A stretch of DNA of 37,314 nucleotides. It comes from a virus. The stretch lies in the IMG/VR virus record IMGVR_UViG_3300035698_002993, positions 1-37,314 of that record; one strand, given 5' to 3'. Both the position numbers and the translations under genes were made by a program. Of the stretch, positions 1 through 9,097 are shown piece after piece. Positions within the stretch are counted from its first letter, which is position 1, and the number at the start of each line of letters is the position of its first letter. The notes under the pieces were generated by a model, which saw only the letters and a program-made list of their open reading frames with translations, was not told the origin of the DNA and ran no database searches.

Positions 1-44
1 AAAACGCACGTTTTTGCACGAATAATGAGCATAGGGGTTGAGTT

Positions 45-545
45 ATGAGTGGAACTTCAAAGAGTGGTGTAAGAAAAACACCGACAGCTATTCTGAAATT
101 GCATAATAGCCGTAGGGCTGAGCAGCGAAAAGGCGAGCCTGACCCTGATATATACGATAAGCTCCCAGCGACACCGACAGGCCTGAAACCTGCTGGCAAA
201 AAGTTTTATAAGACGATGGGAAATCGTTTATTGAAGATGAACCTACTATCTTCGCTGGACATTGAGTATTTTAAATTGATGTGTGAGGAATTTGAAGATT
301 ACCGGTCAGCTAAGGCTTTTTGTGCTAAACCGCTGATTGAGACTTCAAACGGCAATATAATCCAGAATCCCGCTATTGGTTTGCGGAGCAGGTGCCGGGC
401 AGAACTTAAAAAGACATTTCAGCAGTTTGGATTGAGTCCGTCCAGTAGGGCTTCGATAAGTATCGAAACACCAAAGACCGAGGAAGACCAGTTCAAGGTA
501 TTTGAAAAATCCCTATCGACTAGGGGTAGGAAAAAAATAAGCTAA
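45..545 (+). CDS. terS: Terminase small subunit (P27-like)
   Basis: This 166-residue protein is the DNA-recognition subunit of the packaging motor and would bring the large subunit to the packaging site. It is basic at both ends. The middle holds a helical region of the phage P27 small-terminase type (about residues 45-135, with a GKKFYKTMGNRL segment followed by SLDIEYFKLMCEEFEDY). It starts 15 bases after an AGGGG ribosome-binding site and ends one base before the large terminase gene. Position as first gene before terL, size and helical pattern support the call; I see no single diagnostic motif. Confidence 0.82.
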   Translation: MSGTSKSGVRKTPTAILKLHNSRRAEQRKGEPDPDIYDKLPATPTGLKPAGKKFYKTMGNRLLKMNLLSSLDIEYFKLMCEEFEDYRSAKAFCAKPLIETSNGNIIQNPAIGLRSRCRAELKKTFQQFGLSPSSRASISIETPKTEEDQFKVFEKSLSTRGRKKIS

Positions 546-546
546 T

Positions 547-2247
547 ATGAAGCTAATGATAGAAGATATTACAAATGTAATTGGTAGGGTCAATGAGTAC
601 ATGGAAAGTGTGCTTGATGGCAGGATTCTTGCTTGTAAGTATGTTAAGTTGGCAGTCAAGCGTCATCTTAACGATATTGAAAATACCGATAGTGGTTTGT
701 ATTTTGACGTTGATGCTGCTTTGCATATTATCAATTTCATGGAGAAGTTAAAACACAGCAAGGGCGAATGGGCCGGTACGCCGTTTATACTTCAGGGATG
801 GGAACTGTTTATCTTGTGGTGCGTTTTCGGATGGATGAGGGCAGATGGCACGAGACGGTTCAGGACGGCGTATAATGAGATTGCCAGGAAGAATGGAAAG
901 TCCTGTTTCGCTGCTGCGATAGGCCTTTTTGGTATTACTTTTGATGATGAAGCTGGTGCTGAGGTTTATTCTTTTGCGACCAAGGAAGACCAGGCTAAGA
1001 TTGTTTTTTCAGAAGCGCAACGGATGGCGATAAGATCGAATCGGATCAATGGTCGATTGAAGTTGCAGAAAAAGAATATAAGTAATGACGAGAATTTCAG
1101 CTTTTTCCGTCCACTTGGCAGTGATAGTGATACTCAGGATGGATTGAATCCGCATATTGGCATAGCAGATGAATTACATGCTCATCGGGATAGTGGCATG
1201 TGGGATGTCATGCGGTCTGGTATGGGTGCGAGGTCGCAACCGTTGATGTTTGGTATAACTACCGCTGGTTTTAATCGGGAATGTTTCTGTTATCAGACGA
1301 GAGATTATGCGATTAAAGTCCTGGAGGGGGTTATTGAGGACGATGCGTTTTTTGCCATGATTTTCACACTTGACGCTGGTGACGAGAAGAACTGGCAGGA
1401 CGAAAGCCTTTGGATAAAGAGTAATCCGAACCTTGCTGTATCCGTCAAGATGGATGATATGAGGGATATGGCAAGAGAAGCTGCGGAAATGCCGAGCAAA
1501 TTGAATAATTTCCTATGTAAAAAGTTAAATGTTTGGACAAGCCAGCATGTTAGGTGGATGGCAATGGATAAATGGGATTCTTGTGGCGAAGAAACAATAC
1601 CAGAGGAAGATCTTATTGCCCGGCCTTGTTTTGGTGCGATTGACTTGTCGAGCAATACTGACCTTACCTGTTGGGGTAAATTGTTCGGTTATGACGATAA
1701 GTTTGTTTTTCTACCTAAGTTCTATATGCCCAGAGATAATGCCGAAAAAAGACAACGAACAGACCGAGTTCCCTACCTTGATTGGGCGAATAAGGGATTT
1801 ATCACGCTGACAGAGGGCAATGTTGTTGATTACAAAACGCTTAGGCATGATGTGATGGCAGATTGTGAAATGTACGATATGCAATCCATTGGTTTTGATA
1901 GGTGGAATTTTGAGGCTGTAAGGCAGCAGCTAATCGAGGAAGGCGTACCGGACAAACTTTTGATTAGTTTCGGTCAGGGATATGCTTCAATGTCTGCCCC
2001 AATGAAGAAACTGGAGGAGCTGGTATTATCTAAGCTGTTAATTCACAATAATAATCCCGTATTGCGTTGGATGGCAGATAATGTAGCCGTGAAAACTGAT
2101 CCATCGGAAAATATAAAGCCGGACAAGGACAAGAGTTCTGAGCGAATTGACGGCATTGTAACGTTGATTATGTCGATTGGGCTGGCGATAACAGGCCAAT
2201 ATGTAAAGCCATCCATCTATGAAGATAGAGGTGTTTTAGTCTTATGA
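547..2247 (+). CDS. terL: Terminase large subunit (ATPase/nuclease)
   Basis: A 566-residue packaging motor protein that pumps DNA into the prohead and cuts it. The ATPase P-loop is visible as ARKNGKSC (about residues 113-120), Walker B as IGIADELH (about 204-211), and the C-terminal RNase H-like nuclease has acidic sites at AIDLSSNTD (about 364-372) and IGFDRW (about 447-452). Length and motif order match the Terminase_1 (HK97/P27-associated) family. The stop overlaps the portal start (ATGA), so the two are translationally coupled. A second in-frame ATG lies two codons in; the first was kept because it is nearest to terS. Confidence 0.95.
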   Translation: MKLMIEDITNVIGRVNEYMESVLDGRILACKYVKLAVKRHLNDIENTDSGLYFDVDAALHIINFMEKLKHSKGEWAGTPFILQGWELFILWCVFGWMRADGTRRFRTAYNEIARKNGKSCFAAAIGLFGITFDDEAGAEVYSFATKEDQAKIVFSEAQRMAIRSNRINGRLKLQKKNISNDENFSFFRPLGSDSDTQDGLNPHIGIADELHAHRDSGMWDVMRSGMGARSQPLMFGITTAGFNRECFCYQTRDYAIKVLEGVIEDDAFFAMIFTLDAGDEKNWQDESLWIKSNPNLAVSVKMDDMRDMAREAAEMPSKLNNFLCKKLNVWTSQHVRWMAMDKWDSCGEETIPEEDLIARPCFGAIDLSSNTDLTCWGKLFGYDDKFVFLPKFYMPRDNAEKRQRTDRVPYLDWANKGFITLTEGNVVDYKTLRHDVMADCEMYDMQSIGFDRWNFEAVRQQLIEEGVPDKLLISFGQGYASMSAPMKKLEELVLSKLLIHNNNPVLRWMADNVAVKTDPSENIKPDKDKSSERIDGIVTLIMSIGLAITGQYVKPSIYEDRGVLVL

Positions 2248-3764
2248 ATCTATTTAAGAAAATCTTTAAAAGAAGTACCAGTGGCACATATAATCCAAGC
2301 CAATGGCTGATAGATTGGGTACATGGCGGTGAAGCAAGCTCGTCAGGTAAGAACATATCTGAGGATTCAGCATTGAAATATACTCCGTTTTGGGCTTCTG
2401 TTCGTGCTATTTCGGGTACGTTATCGGCGCTGCCTATGGTCGTTTATAAGAGGGTTAATGACGGCAAGGAAAGAGTAATCGACCATAATGTATATAAACT
2501 ATTGCATGATAGACCTAACGAATATATGGATGCTTTGACTTTCATCGAGACAAGACAGGCCCATGTATTAACTTACGGTAACGGTTATGCTGAGATTCAA
2601 AGAACTAACGGCGGGAAACCGATTGCGTTATGGCCTTTGCTTCCGGATAGAACTTTCAGAAAAATAAGCGAAAGTGGAATTCCTTACTATGAGGTCAGGT
2701 CTTTAACTGGCGAGACTGCATATCTGCCTGATTATAATGTTCTGCATATCAAGGGTTTGGGTTTTGACGGTTATACCGGTTATAATGTTGTGTCGTATCA
2801 TAAAGAGGCTCTGGGCTATGGGGTTGCTGTTAAGGAATACGGTAGCAGGTTCTTTGCTAACGGTGCTAACGTGGGCGGAATATTACAACATCCTAGTACA
2901 TTATCAGATTCGGCAGCTAAGAGGCTTAAAGGGTCGTGGAATAAAGCGACTACTGGATTGTCAAAGGCTCATAGGACGGCGATACTTGAGGAGGGAATGA
3001 CGTGGGAGAAGATGGGTATCGAGCCGGAACATGCTCAGGCGTTAGAGGTTCAGAAATATACAGTTGATGATTGTAGTAGGATTTTTAACATACCTCCGCA
3101 TAAGATCGGATCGCTGGAAAGAGCGACGTTCTCGAACATTGAAGAGCAGAATATAGATTTTATACAGCAGACGATGTTGTATTGGTTCAGGAAATGGGAA
3201 CTCGAATGCAATTATAAATTGTTCATGCCGAGCGAGAGGCCGACTTTCTTCTGTGAGATTATGACTAACGCTTTGCTTCGTGGCAATATCAAGAGCAGGT
3301 ACGAGGCTTATACTAAAGGCCGAAATGCTGGATTTTTGAGTGCTAACGATATCAGAAAAATGGAAAATATGAATTCGATTGGTGAGAAAGGTGATATTTA
3401 TCTTGAGCCGTTGAATATGAAAGAGGCTGGAACAGAAACACCAGTGGCTACATTGCCAGCACCGCCGCTGAATGATAATGATAAAGATAATGTTGACAGG
3501 GCGCACCATACATTAATTACAAGTCAATTATCAAGACTGATAAAAAAGCGAGACAGTTTTACGGTTGACGGCATAAAGGCTCAGGCGAGAACGATACTAA
3601 CTGAATCGGTGGTTGCTTATGCCAGTATTATTGACGTAGATGAAACGAAAAGTAAAGAGCAATTAGAATGTTTTATAGATAACATTTTCAAGCCGCACAA
3701 ATCATTAAGAACAGAAGATGCGGAAAAAATAGCTAGGGATTTAATGATAAGTTTAGGAGCTTAA
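2244..3764 (+). CDS. Portal protein
   Basis: A 506-residue protein of the HK97-type portal family (PF04860), which forms the dodecameric ring at the unique vertex through which DNA passes. Family-like segments are the N-terminal FWASVRAISGTLSALP (about 50-65), then VLTYGNGYAEI, a central VLHIKGLGFDGYTGYNVV and the C-terminal FNIPPHKIG. The C-terminal ~80 residues are charged and helical, normal for the variable barrel and crown. The start overlaps the terL stop by four bases, and the prohead protease follows after two bases. Confidence 0.93.
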   Translation: MNLFKKIFKRSTSGTYNPSQWLIDWVHGGEASSSGKNISEDSALKYTPFWASVRAISGTLSALPMVVYKRVNDGKERVIDHNVYKLLHDRPNEYMDALTFIETRQAHVLTYGNGYAEIQRTNGGKPIALWPLLPDRTFRKISESGIPYYEVRSLTGETAYLPDYNVLHIKGLGFDGYTGYNVVSYHKEALGYGVAVKEYGSRFFANGANVGGILQHPSTLSDSAAKRLKGSWNKATTGLSKAHRTAILEEGMTWEKMGIEPEHAQALEVQKYTVDDCSRIFNIPPHKIGSLERATFSNIEEQNIDFIQQTMLYWFRKWELECNYKLFMPSERPTFFCEIMTNALLRGNIKSRYEAYTKGRNAGFLSANDIRKMENMNSIGEKGDIYLEPLNMKEAGTETPVATLPAPPLNDNDKDNVDRAHHTLITSQLSRLIKKRDSFTVDGIKAQARTILTESVVAYASIIDVDETKSKEQLECFIDNIFKPHKSLRTEDAEKIARDLMISLGA

Positions 3765-3766
3765 TA

Positions 3767-4432
3767 ATGCCAGATAAAAAAGAAAATAAAGAACAACGAA
3801 TATTAGGGCTAGAAGATGTCGAGTTGAGAGTTGAGGGTGAAGATAACCCTAAACTCAAGGGCTATGCTGCCAAGTTCAACTCGTTTACTGATTTGGGCTG
3901 GTTCAGAGAAAAAATCCAAACCGGTGCTTTCGATGGGGCGATAGTGGATAGTGATGTTCGGTGTCTAAAGAACCACGACGCAAACCTGATACTAGGCCGT
4001 ACCACTAACGGAACTCTGCGACTTAACTCAAATTCTGTCGGTTTAGGCTTTGAAAATGATTTACCTAACACAACAACCGGTAATGATACACGAGAAGAAG
4101 TTAAGCGAGGCGATATTAGCGGGTGCAGCTTTGCGTTTACAGTAGCGGAGGATAAGTGGAAGAATTTTGACGATGGATCACCATCAGAGAGGACCATCGT
4201 TAAAGTGGGAGAGCTGTTTGATGTAGGGCCGGTTACATATCCGGCATATCCGGACACCTCGGTTGCTGCGAGGAGTTTGGAAAAGGTAAAAAAGGAAGAA
4301 ATTAAAGAAGTTAAAGAAGTTGAAGAAAAGAATGAACCTGAATTTGTAGATGCTGAACGGCAAAAAGATATTGAAAGGAAATATCGCAAAACCGCTCGCA
4401 TTATAAATAGGAATAAGTCAGCCGATGTTTGA
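3767..4432 (+). CDS. HK97-family prohead protease
   Basis: A 221-residue serine protease that trims the capsid delta domain during prohead maturation. The core matches the HK97 family: GYAAKFNS, FREKIQTGAFDGAI, a catalytic histidine in LKNHDANLILGRT (about 63-75), and the serine in GDISGCSFAFTV (about 116-127). The C-terminal ~45 residues are Lys/Glu-rich and probably a scaffold-like tail. The start is set by AGGAG seven bases upstream. It lies between portal and capsid, the standard order. Confidence 0.93.
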   Translation: MPDKKENKEQRILGLEDVELRVEGEDNPKLKGYAAKFNSFTDLGWFREKIQTGAFDGAIVDSDVRCLKNHDANLILGRTTNGTLRLNSNSVGLGFENDLPNTTTGNDTREEVKRGDISGCSFAFTVAEDKWKNFDDGSPSERTIVKVGELFDVGPVTYPAYPDTSVAARSLEKVKKEEIKEVKEVEEKNEPEFVDAERQKDIERKYRKTARIINRNKSADV

Positions 4433-4492
4433 TTTGTTCGCCAGTCCGATGTATTGGAATAAACATTAACGTATTTTGTAAGGAATTTTATC

Positions 4493-5821
4493 ATGACAGT
4501 AATAGAACTAAGAGAGCGAGCCGTCACCGAAGCTGAGTCGGCCCGTAGTATCAAAGACAAGGCCGATGAAGAAGCTCGAGGCATGACCGAAGAGGAAGCT
4601 GGTAAGTTCGACGGACATCTAAAGGAGGCTGAACGGCTTGAAAAAGAGGCCGAGCGACAGGCAACCCTGGAAAAAATGGAAACCAGGTTAAATGAACCGG
4701 CCACCAGAAAAGTAACACCAGAGACAGCGAATGGCGAAAGAATTGAAACAGTAGCACCAAATATGTTCCGGTTCGGCGAGCTAAGAGCGTTTAAGGGCAA
4801 AACTGCTAGTGCCGATGCCTATAAGTCAGGTAAATGGCTTATGGCTGCCGTTATGGACGATGCGCCTGCTAGGCAATGGTGTAGAGATCGCGGTATTGAA
4901 GTTCGAGTCCAGACCGAGGGTGTTAATACTGCCGGTGGATTTATTGTTCCTGATGTTATGGAACGAGCGATCATTGATCTTCGTGAGAAATATGGCGTAA
5001 TGCGAGCGAATTGTCGGGTATTCCCTATGAGTAGTGACCATTCAATTATCCCGCGCAGAACTGGTGGGGTTACTGCCTATTTCATTGGCGAGACAACTGC
5101 GATAACCGAATCCGAAAAGAGTTGGAATCAGGTTGAGTTAACAGCGAAGAAACTGGGCGCTTTAACTCGCATGTCAACCGACCTCAATGAAGATGCGATC
5201 ATCAATATCGCAGATGATTTGGCCGAGGAAATGGCTTGGGCGTTCGCCAAAAAAGAAGATGAGTGTGGGCTTGATGGTGATGGGACTAATACCTACGGCG
5301 GTATGGTAGGTATCAGGACGAAGTTTGTCGATGGTAATCACACAGCAGGTCGATATGAGGGTACTTCGCCTTTCACGGATTGGAGTCATATGACATTGGC
5401 AGATGAGATTGTTTCTGTAATGGCTCTATTACCAACGTATGCACTTCCGAGAGCTAAGTGGTATATCAACCAGACAGGTAAAGCGTCTGCGTTTGATGCT
5501 ATTGCTTTAGCGGCTGGTGGTAATACAACCAAAGAAATCGCTTCTGGAGCTCAACCCATGTTTGCTGGTTATCCGGTAGTTGTAACGGCAGCAATGCCAT
5601 CAGCACCAACCGATCAGACAATCGCTATTTTATTCGGTGATTTGAGCCTTTCGACAACCCTAGGTGATCGCAGAGGTATCACGTTGAAAGTATCATCTGA
5701 TAGGTATCTGGAATATGATCAGATCGGCATCCAAGCAACTGAACGTTTCTGTATAGTTAACCATGATATTGGTGATACCAGTACAGCAGGGCCGGTTGTA
5801 GCTTTAATGGGCAACACCTAA
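4493..5821 (+). CDS. Major capsid protein, HK97 fold
   Basis: A 442-residue major head protein. Residues 1 to about 95 are strongly charged and predicted coiled coil (ELRERAVTEAESARS; EAERLEKEAERQATLEKME), as expected for a delta/scaffold domain removed by the upstream protease. The rest matches the HK97-like capsid family: GGFIVPDVMERAIIDLREKYGVMR, IPRRTGG, WNQVELTAKKLGALTRMSTDLNED and a C-terminal EYDQIGIQATERFCIVNHD. AAGGA precedes the ATG. The strength of the family-like segments and the gene order make this one of the surest calls. Confidence 0.95.
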   Translation: MTVIELRERAVTEAESARSIKDKADEEARGMTEEEAGKFDGHLKEAERLEKEAERQATLEKMETRLNEPATRKVTPETANGERIETVAPNMFRFGELRAFKGKTASADAYKSGKWLMAAVMDDAPARQWCRDRGIEVRVQTEGVNTAGGFIVPDVMERAIIDLREKYGVMRANCRVFPMSSDHSIIPRRTGGVTAYFIGETTAITESEKSWNQVELTAKKLGALTRMSTDLNEDAIINIADDLAEEMAWAFAKKEDECGLDGDGTNTYGGMVGIRTKFVDGNHTAGRYEGTSPFTDWSHMTLADEIVSVMALLPTYALPRAKWYINQTGKASAFDAIALAAGGNTTKEIASGAQPMFAGYPVVVTAAMPSAPTDQTIAILFGDLSLSTTLGDRRGITLKVSSDRYLEYDQIGIQATERFCIVNHDIGDTSTAGPVVALMGNT

Positions 5822-5877
5822 TAGTGGTGTTTAAGGTATATAAGTAAAAAAGTGTTTTTAATTTAAGGAGTTTAATT

Positions 5878-6351
5878 ATGAATCCACAATCTTTAACAGT
5901 ACCGATGTTCGAGGGTATAACTATGACATCGGCTGGTACTGTAATGGGCTCTGTCGATACGCTTGGTTTTGACTACTGTGAGATTACTTTAGAAGCAGGG
6001 TCAGGCGCGGCAGCGTCAACAGCCGTTACTACGTTGCAATGTGCTGAGGGTACGGCAGCTATGACAGCCTATACCGATGGTACGGCGATAACTCAACTGG
6101 TGGGAGCAGCTGCGGTAAGTACATCCGCTGGCTTTGTTCTTCCGGCGTTGAGTTCAACTGTCGAGAATACCTACCGTTTCAATATCGATCTTAAAGGTCG
6201 AAAACGGTATATCGGTCTTAATTTTGCCCCGACACTGCAAACTGTCGGAGTTGGTGCTCAGGCGAGACTATCCAGAGCAGCGGATGGTGCTGATTGTGTC
6301 CGCATAATCGGTACGGCAACTGCTGGCTTGCGTTTAGTAGCTAACGCATAG
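5878..6351 (+). CDS. Probable capsid decoration/accessory structural protein
   Basis: A 157-residue protein, rich in Ala, Thr, Gly and Val, with no signal peptide or catalytic motif. Its beta-rich pattern (VMGSVDTLGFDYCEITLEAGS; RYIGLNFAPTLQTVG) resembles the small head-stabilisation proteins often encoded right after the major capsid gene. It has a very strong AAGGAG site in the leader shared with other late genes (AAGGAGTTTAATTATG), suggesting high expression. Function is inferred from position, size and composition, not from a recognised domain. Confidence 0.6.
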   Translation: MNPQSLTVPMFEGITMTSAGTVMGSVDTLGFDYCEITLEAGSGAAASTAVTTLQCAEGTAAMTAYTDGTAITQLVGAAAVSTSAGFVLPALSSTVENTYRFNIDLKGRKRYIGLNFAPTLQTVGVGAQARLSRAADGADCVRIIGTATAGLRLVANA

Positions 6352-6354
6352 TTC

Positions 6355-6420
6355 TTAATTCATCAGGTCGGCTGCTATCCAGCGCCGGCCTGGTGGATAA
6401 TTTTAATCTTGATGAATTAA
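6355..6420 (+). promoter_or_regulatory. Intergenic stem-loop with two alternative inner folds, next to an RBS
   Basis: The arms TTAATTCATCA (6355-6365) and TGATGAATTAA (6410-6420) are perfect 11-bp inverted repeats. Inside, GGTCGGC (6366-6372) can pair with GCCGGCC (6384-6390). Alternatively TATCCA (6376-6381) can pair with TGGATA (6394-6399); the loops interfere, so the two inner folds would compete. The 3' arm runs into the AAGGA ribosome-binding site of the next gene (6419-6423). It sits between the decoration-like gene and the methyltransferase-glycosyltransferase gene and has no T-run, so it is not a typical terminator. Confidence 0.6.
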
Positions 6421-6429
6421 GGAAAAATA

Positions 6430-7920
6430 ATGGCAAAGAAACAGAAAAAAACAAATAAAAAGACGATAGCACAACGGATAAAAGAGATTCCATACTGGTA
6501 TCACCGGATCGAATTACTTGATGGTATAGTTACGCCCGGTTGGAGTCCTTTAAGTCCTGATAGATACAGCATACCAGAGGATTTGACAGGTATGAGAGTT
6601 CTTGATATTGGTGCTTGGGATGGATTTTGGACATTCGAGGCTCTAAAGCGTGGTGCTAAAGAGGTTGTCGCTATTGATGATTTTAGTGATAACTTAGGTA
6701 GTTTAGAAAAACGCGAGAAGTGGGAAACTTTCGATTTGTGTAAAGAGGCGTTAGGGTACAGCGACAAGGTATGCAAGCGATTCGAGATGAGTGTTTATGA
6801 TATTTCTGAGGAGATAATGGGCAGGTTTGATGTCGTATTCTTCTTTGGGACGATATATCACTTGAAGTTCCCATTGATGGGGCTTGAAAAGATAAGTTCT
6901 GTTTGTGATGGTTCGATATACATTGAAACTGCATCTTTAGATGAGTTTTCGCCGTACAGGGGTGGGGTTGGTAAGGGATTCAATAAAAATGAGATGGTAA
7001 TGGAGTTTTATCCAACTAAGGAATATGGCAACAACGAAAATAACTGGTGGGCGCCAACGCTGCAATGCTTGGGGGCTATGTTATCATCTTGTGGATTTAA
7101 AGATGTCGAATGTTGGCCTTTGACAGAGACACCGAAACAATTATCCGAATGTCGGGGATTTGCATCTGGCACGAAGAATCCTCAAAAGGTATTAGCTGTA
7201 AGGCCGAAAGATGTCGATGTCCAGACTGCGATGAGTTCAATGAAAGTTGCGGCGGTGATGAGTGTTCCGAGGCTTGGCTTTTGTGATAATATGACTTGTG
7301 CAGCCGAGGCGCTATGGCCTTTGAATATTCCGATGATTAATGTACAAGGTGCGTTTTGGGGTCAATGCCTAGAGCGTGGGATTATGAAACTTATTGATTC
7401 TGATGTCGATATAATTATTACAGTTGATTATGACACGGCATTCAAAAAGCAGGATGTTGAGGCGTTACTTAGATTGATGCACCAGCATCCAGAGGCATCG
7501 GCGATAGTGCCTATCGAGCGGGGCAGGGGTGATTTCCCTGTCTTGATGAGTATTAAAAGTAAATCGGGGCAACTAAGGCAAGATGTACCACTAACAGAGC
7601 TGAAACAGGAAACAACTAAAATAGCAAGTGGTCATTTCGGACTGACTGCGTTGCGAGTGAAAGATTTACTGGACATTCCGCATCCTTGGTATCACGACCA
7701 ACCGAATAGTGATGGCCTTTGGGATAGTGGCAGAATTGACGCTGATATATATTTCTGGAAACAGTTAGAGAAGTATAACAAAACAGTTCTATCGGCTAAT
7801 CGTATTGTTATCGGGCATCTGGAACTAATGGTACAGTGGCCTGACGAGGAGTTGAGAAAAATCTATCAATCAACGGTTGATTTTCACGATAAAGGTAAAC
7901 CTGTTAATGTTTGGAAATAA
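6430..7920 (+). CDS. CmoB-like SAM methyltransferase fused to GT-A-like glycosyltransferase
   Basis: A 496-residue two-domain protein. Residues ~15-260 resemble the CmoB/DUF1698 class I SAM-dependent methyltransferases: WYHRIELLDGIVTPGW, motif I VLDIGAWDGFWTFEA (57-71), VVAIDDF (79-85) and FFFGTIYHLKFPL. Residues ~271-496 look like a GT-A glycosyltransferase, with VAAVMSVPRLGF at the start, a DxD-type TVDYDTAF (about 331-338, D333/D335) and a later acidic GLWDSGRIDADIYFW. CmoB itself carboxymethylates tRNA uridine-34; the substrate here is unknown. It sits among head genes, so capsid or host-surface sugar modification is possible but inferred. Translation may be controlled by the stem-loop just upstream. 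Confidence 0.78.
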   Translation: MAKKQKKTNKKTIAQRIKEIPYWYHRIELLDGIVTPGWSPLSPDRYSIPEDLTGMRVLDIGAWDGFWTFEALKRGAKEVVAIDDFSDNLGSLEKREKWETFDLCKEALGYSDKVCKRFEMSVYDISEEIMGRFDVVFFFGTIYHLKFPLMGLEKISSVCDGSIYIETASLDEFSPYRGGVGKGFNKNEMVMEFYPTKEYGNNENNWWAPTLQCLGAMLSSCGFKDVECWPLTETPKQLSECRGFASGTKNPQKVLAVRPKDVDVQTAMSSMKVAAVMSVPRLGFCDNMTCAAEALWPLNIPMINVQGAFWGQCLERGIMKLIDSDVDIIITVDYDTAFKKQDVEALLRLMHQHPEASAIVPIERGRGDFPVLMSIKSKSGQLRQDVPLTELKQETTKIASGHFGLTALRVKDLLDIPHPWYHDQPNSDGLWDSGRIDADIYFWKQLEKYNKTVLSANRIVIGHLELMVQWPDEELRKIYQSTVDFHDKGKPVNVWK

Positions 7921-7931
7921 GGAGTTTAATT

Positions 7932-8165
7932 ATGTTATGTGAATTTTTAAAAGAGTGGGGTGGCTTTGCAATAGGCCATCGCAGGGATATGGGGATGCCG
8001 AAAGCGGAGCATCTAAGAGTTGCTGGTATTTTGAAGTTTGTTGAAGAACCCAAAAAAGTAATTACAAAAGCACCGGTAGTTGAAACGGCAACAATAGAGC
8101 CTGAAAACGAAAAGGCTGTTGTTACACCTGTAAAGAAAAAGAGAAAAAGCAAATACTCTAGGTAA
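7932..8165 (+). CDS. Small basic protein of unknown function
   Basis: A 77-residue protein I do not recognise. The N-terminal part (MLCEFLKEWGGFAIGHRRDMGMP) is followed by a Lys/Val/Glu-rich tail ending KKKRKSKYSR. I chose this ATG because AAGGAG lies seven bases upstream in the common late leader. An in-frame ATG 21 bases earlier would overlap the preceding gene and lacks such a site. Many phages encode a similar short protein after the capsid genes in which a conserved head is followed by a low-complexity tail; that is a general impression only. Confidence 0.62.
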   Translation: MLCEFLKEWGGFAIGHRRDMGMPKAEHLRVAGILKFVEEPKKVITKAPVVETATIEPENEKAVVTPVKKKRKSKYSR

Positions 8166-8168
8166 ATT

Positions 8169-9089
8169 ATGTTAATTGAAACAATACATCACGATAAGTT
8201 GGCTGGATATGTTGCTAATAAGCATATAGACTGGACTAGTTCTACTGGTGTAGATATTAGCATGGGTACAGGAGTAATTTGGCTTGGGACAGGAAACAAG
8301 TCTTGGATAGAAAACGATAGCGGTGATACCAAATTTGGGGTTGAAAGGGCGGGTGCCCAGCCAGACCCTTTTATACGTTTATCAGGGTATGATACTGTCT
8401 CTCCTGTTGGCGTTTACGCTCCTATTTTATATACAAACAATGGAACTCCACTTTATATTGATAGGGCACTTTATATACAAGATTTGACTTACAGTGGCGA
8501 TTCGGCTCTGAAATGTCTTAATGCTGATGGGTCAGAATATATTGAGTTTAGCTATGATGATGGCAATGATATGGGTGTGTTAAGGTCATCAACAGCTATA
8601 CAACTATCAGTAGGGAGTGGCGAAGTTAGAATTGGCCAATCTACGCACTTTGCTTTTGTAACAAATGGGGCAAAGCAAGCTGACCATTTCTGTAATTTAG
8701 CAGGGCCTTATACAATTCAAGGTGATGGAACAGTAAGTATATTATTTGATGATTTTGCCATTATGGAAATAGCTGGCGATGTACTTGTTACAGGTGCTAT
8801 CACGGATGACTATTCAGGTGGACTTAGATTATCACCTGCCCACACTGTAGCTGATGCTGGAAATCATACTATAACAAGGCATAATTATATTGACGTTCTA
8901 CAGCCAACGGAAACAGAAACATCTGGCACAATTACAATTACTGATGCCTGTATTATGAGATTTAATGCTGCTCTCGGCACTCACTTAGCTACGTCTAATG
9001 CCGATAAAACAGCTAATGCTAAGGACGGTACTTTAAAAGTAAATATAAATGGCACGCTATACCACATACAACTTTACGCTAATGCTTAG
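8169..9089 (+). CDS. Fibre-like structural protein (possible head fibre)
   Basis: A 306-residue beta-rich protein. The N-terminus contains HIDWTSSTG, a segment common at the start of repeat modules in phage fibre proteins. The C-terminus (LKVNINGTLYHIQLYANA) resembles the terminal domain seen in many phage adhesin or fibre proteins. Between them are Gly/Asp/Thr-rich strands. It is encoded between capsid and connector genes rather than with the tail-tip genes, so it may decorate the head. The fibre-like nature is from sequence pattern; the location on the virion is inference. Confidence 0.55.
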   Translation: MLIETIHHDKLAGYVANKHIDWTSSTGVDISMGTGVIWLGTGNKSWIENDSGDTKFGVERAGAQPDPFIRLSGYDTVSPVGVYAPILYTNNGTPLYIDRALYIQDLTYSGDSALKCLNADGSEYIEFSYDDGNDMGVLRSSTAIQLSVGSGEVRIGQSTHFAFVTNGAKQADHFCNLAGPYTIQGDGTVSILFDDFAIMEIAGDVLVTGAITDDYSGGLRLSPAHTVADAGNHTITRHNYIDVLQPTETETSGTITITDACIMRFNAALGTHLATSNADKTANAKDGTLKVNINGTLYHIQLYANA

Positions 9090-9097
9090 GAGTTATA

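Noticed and set aside
3862-4800. 312-residue - strand open frame
   Set aside because: Antisense to the prohead protease and capsid start; Ser-rich shadow composition and no ribosome-binding context.
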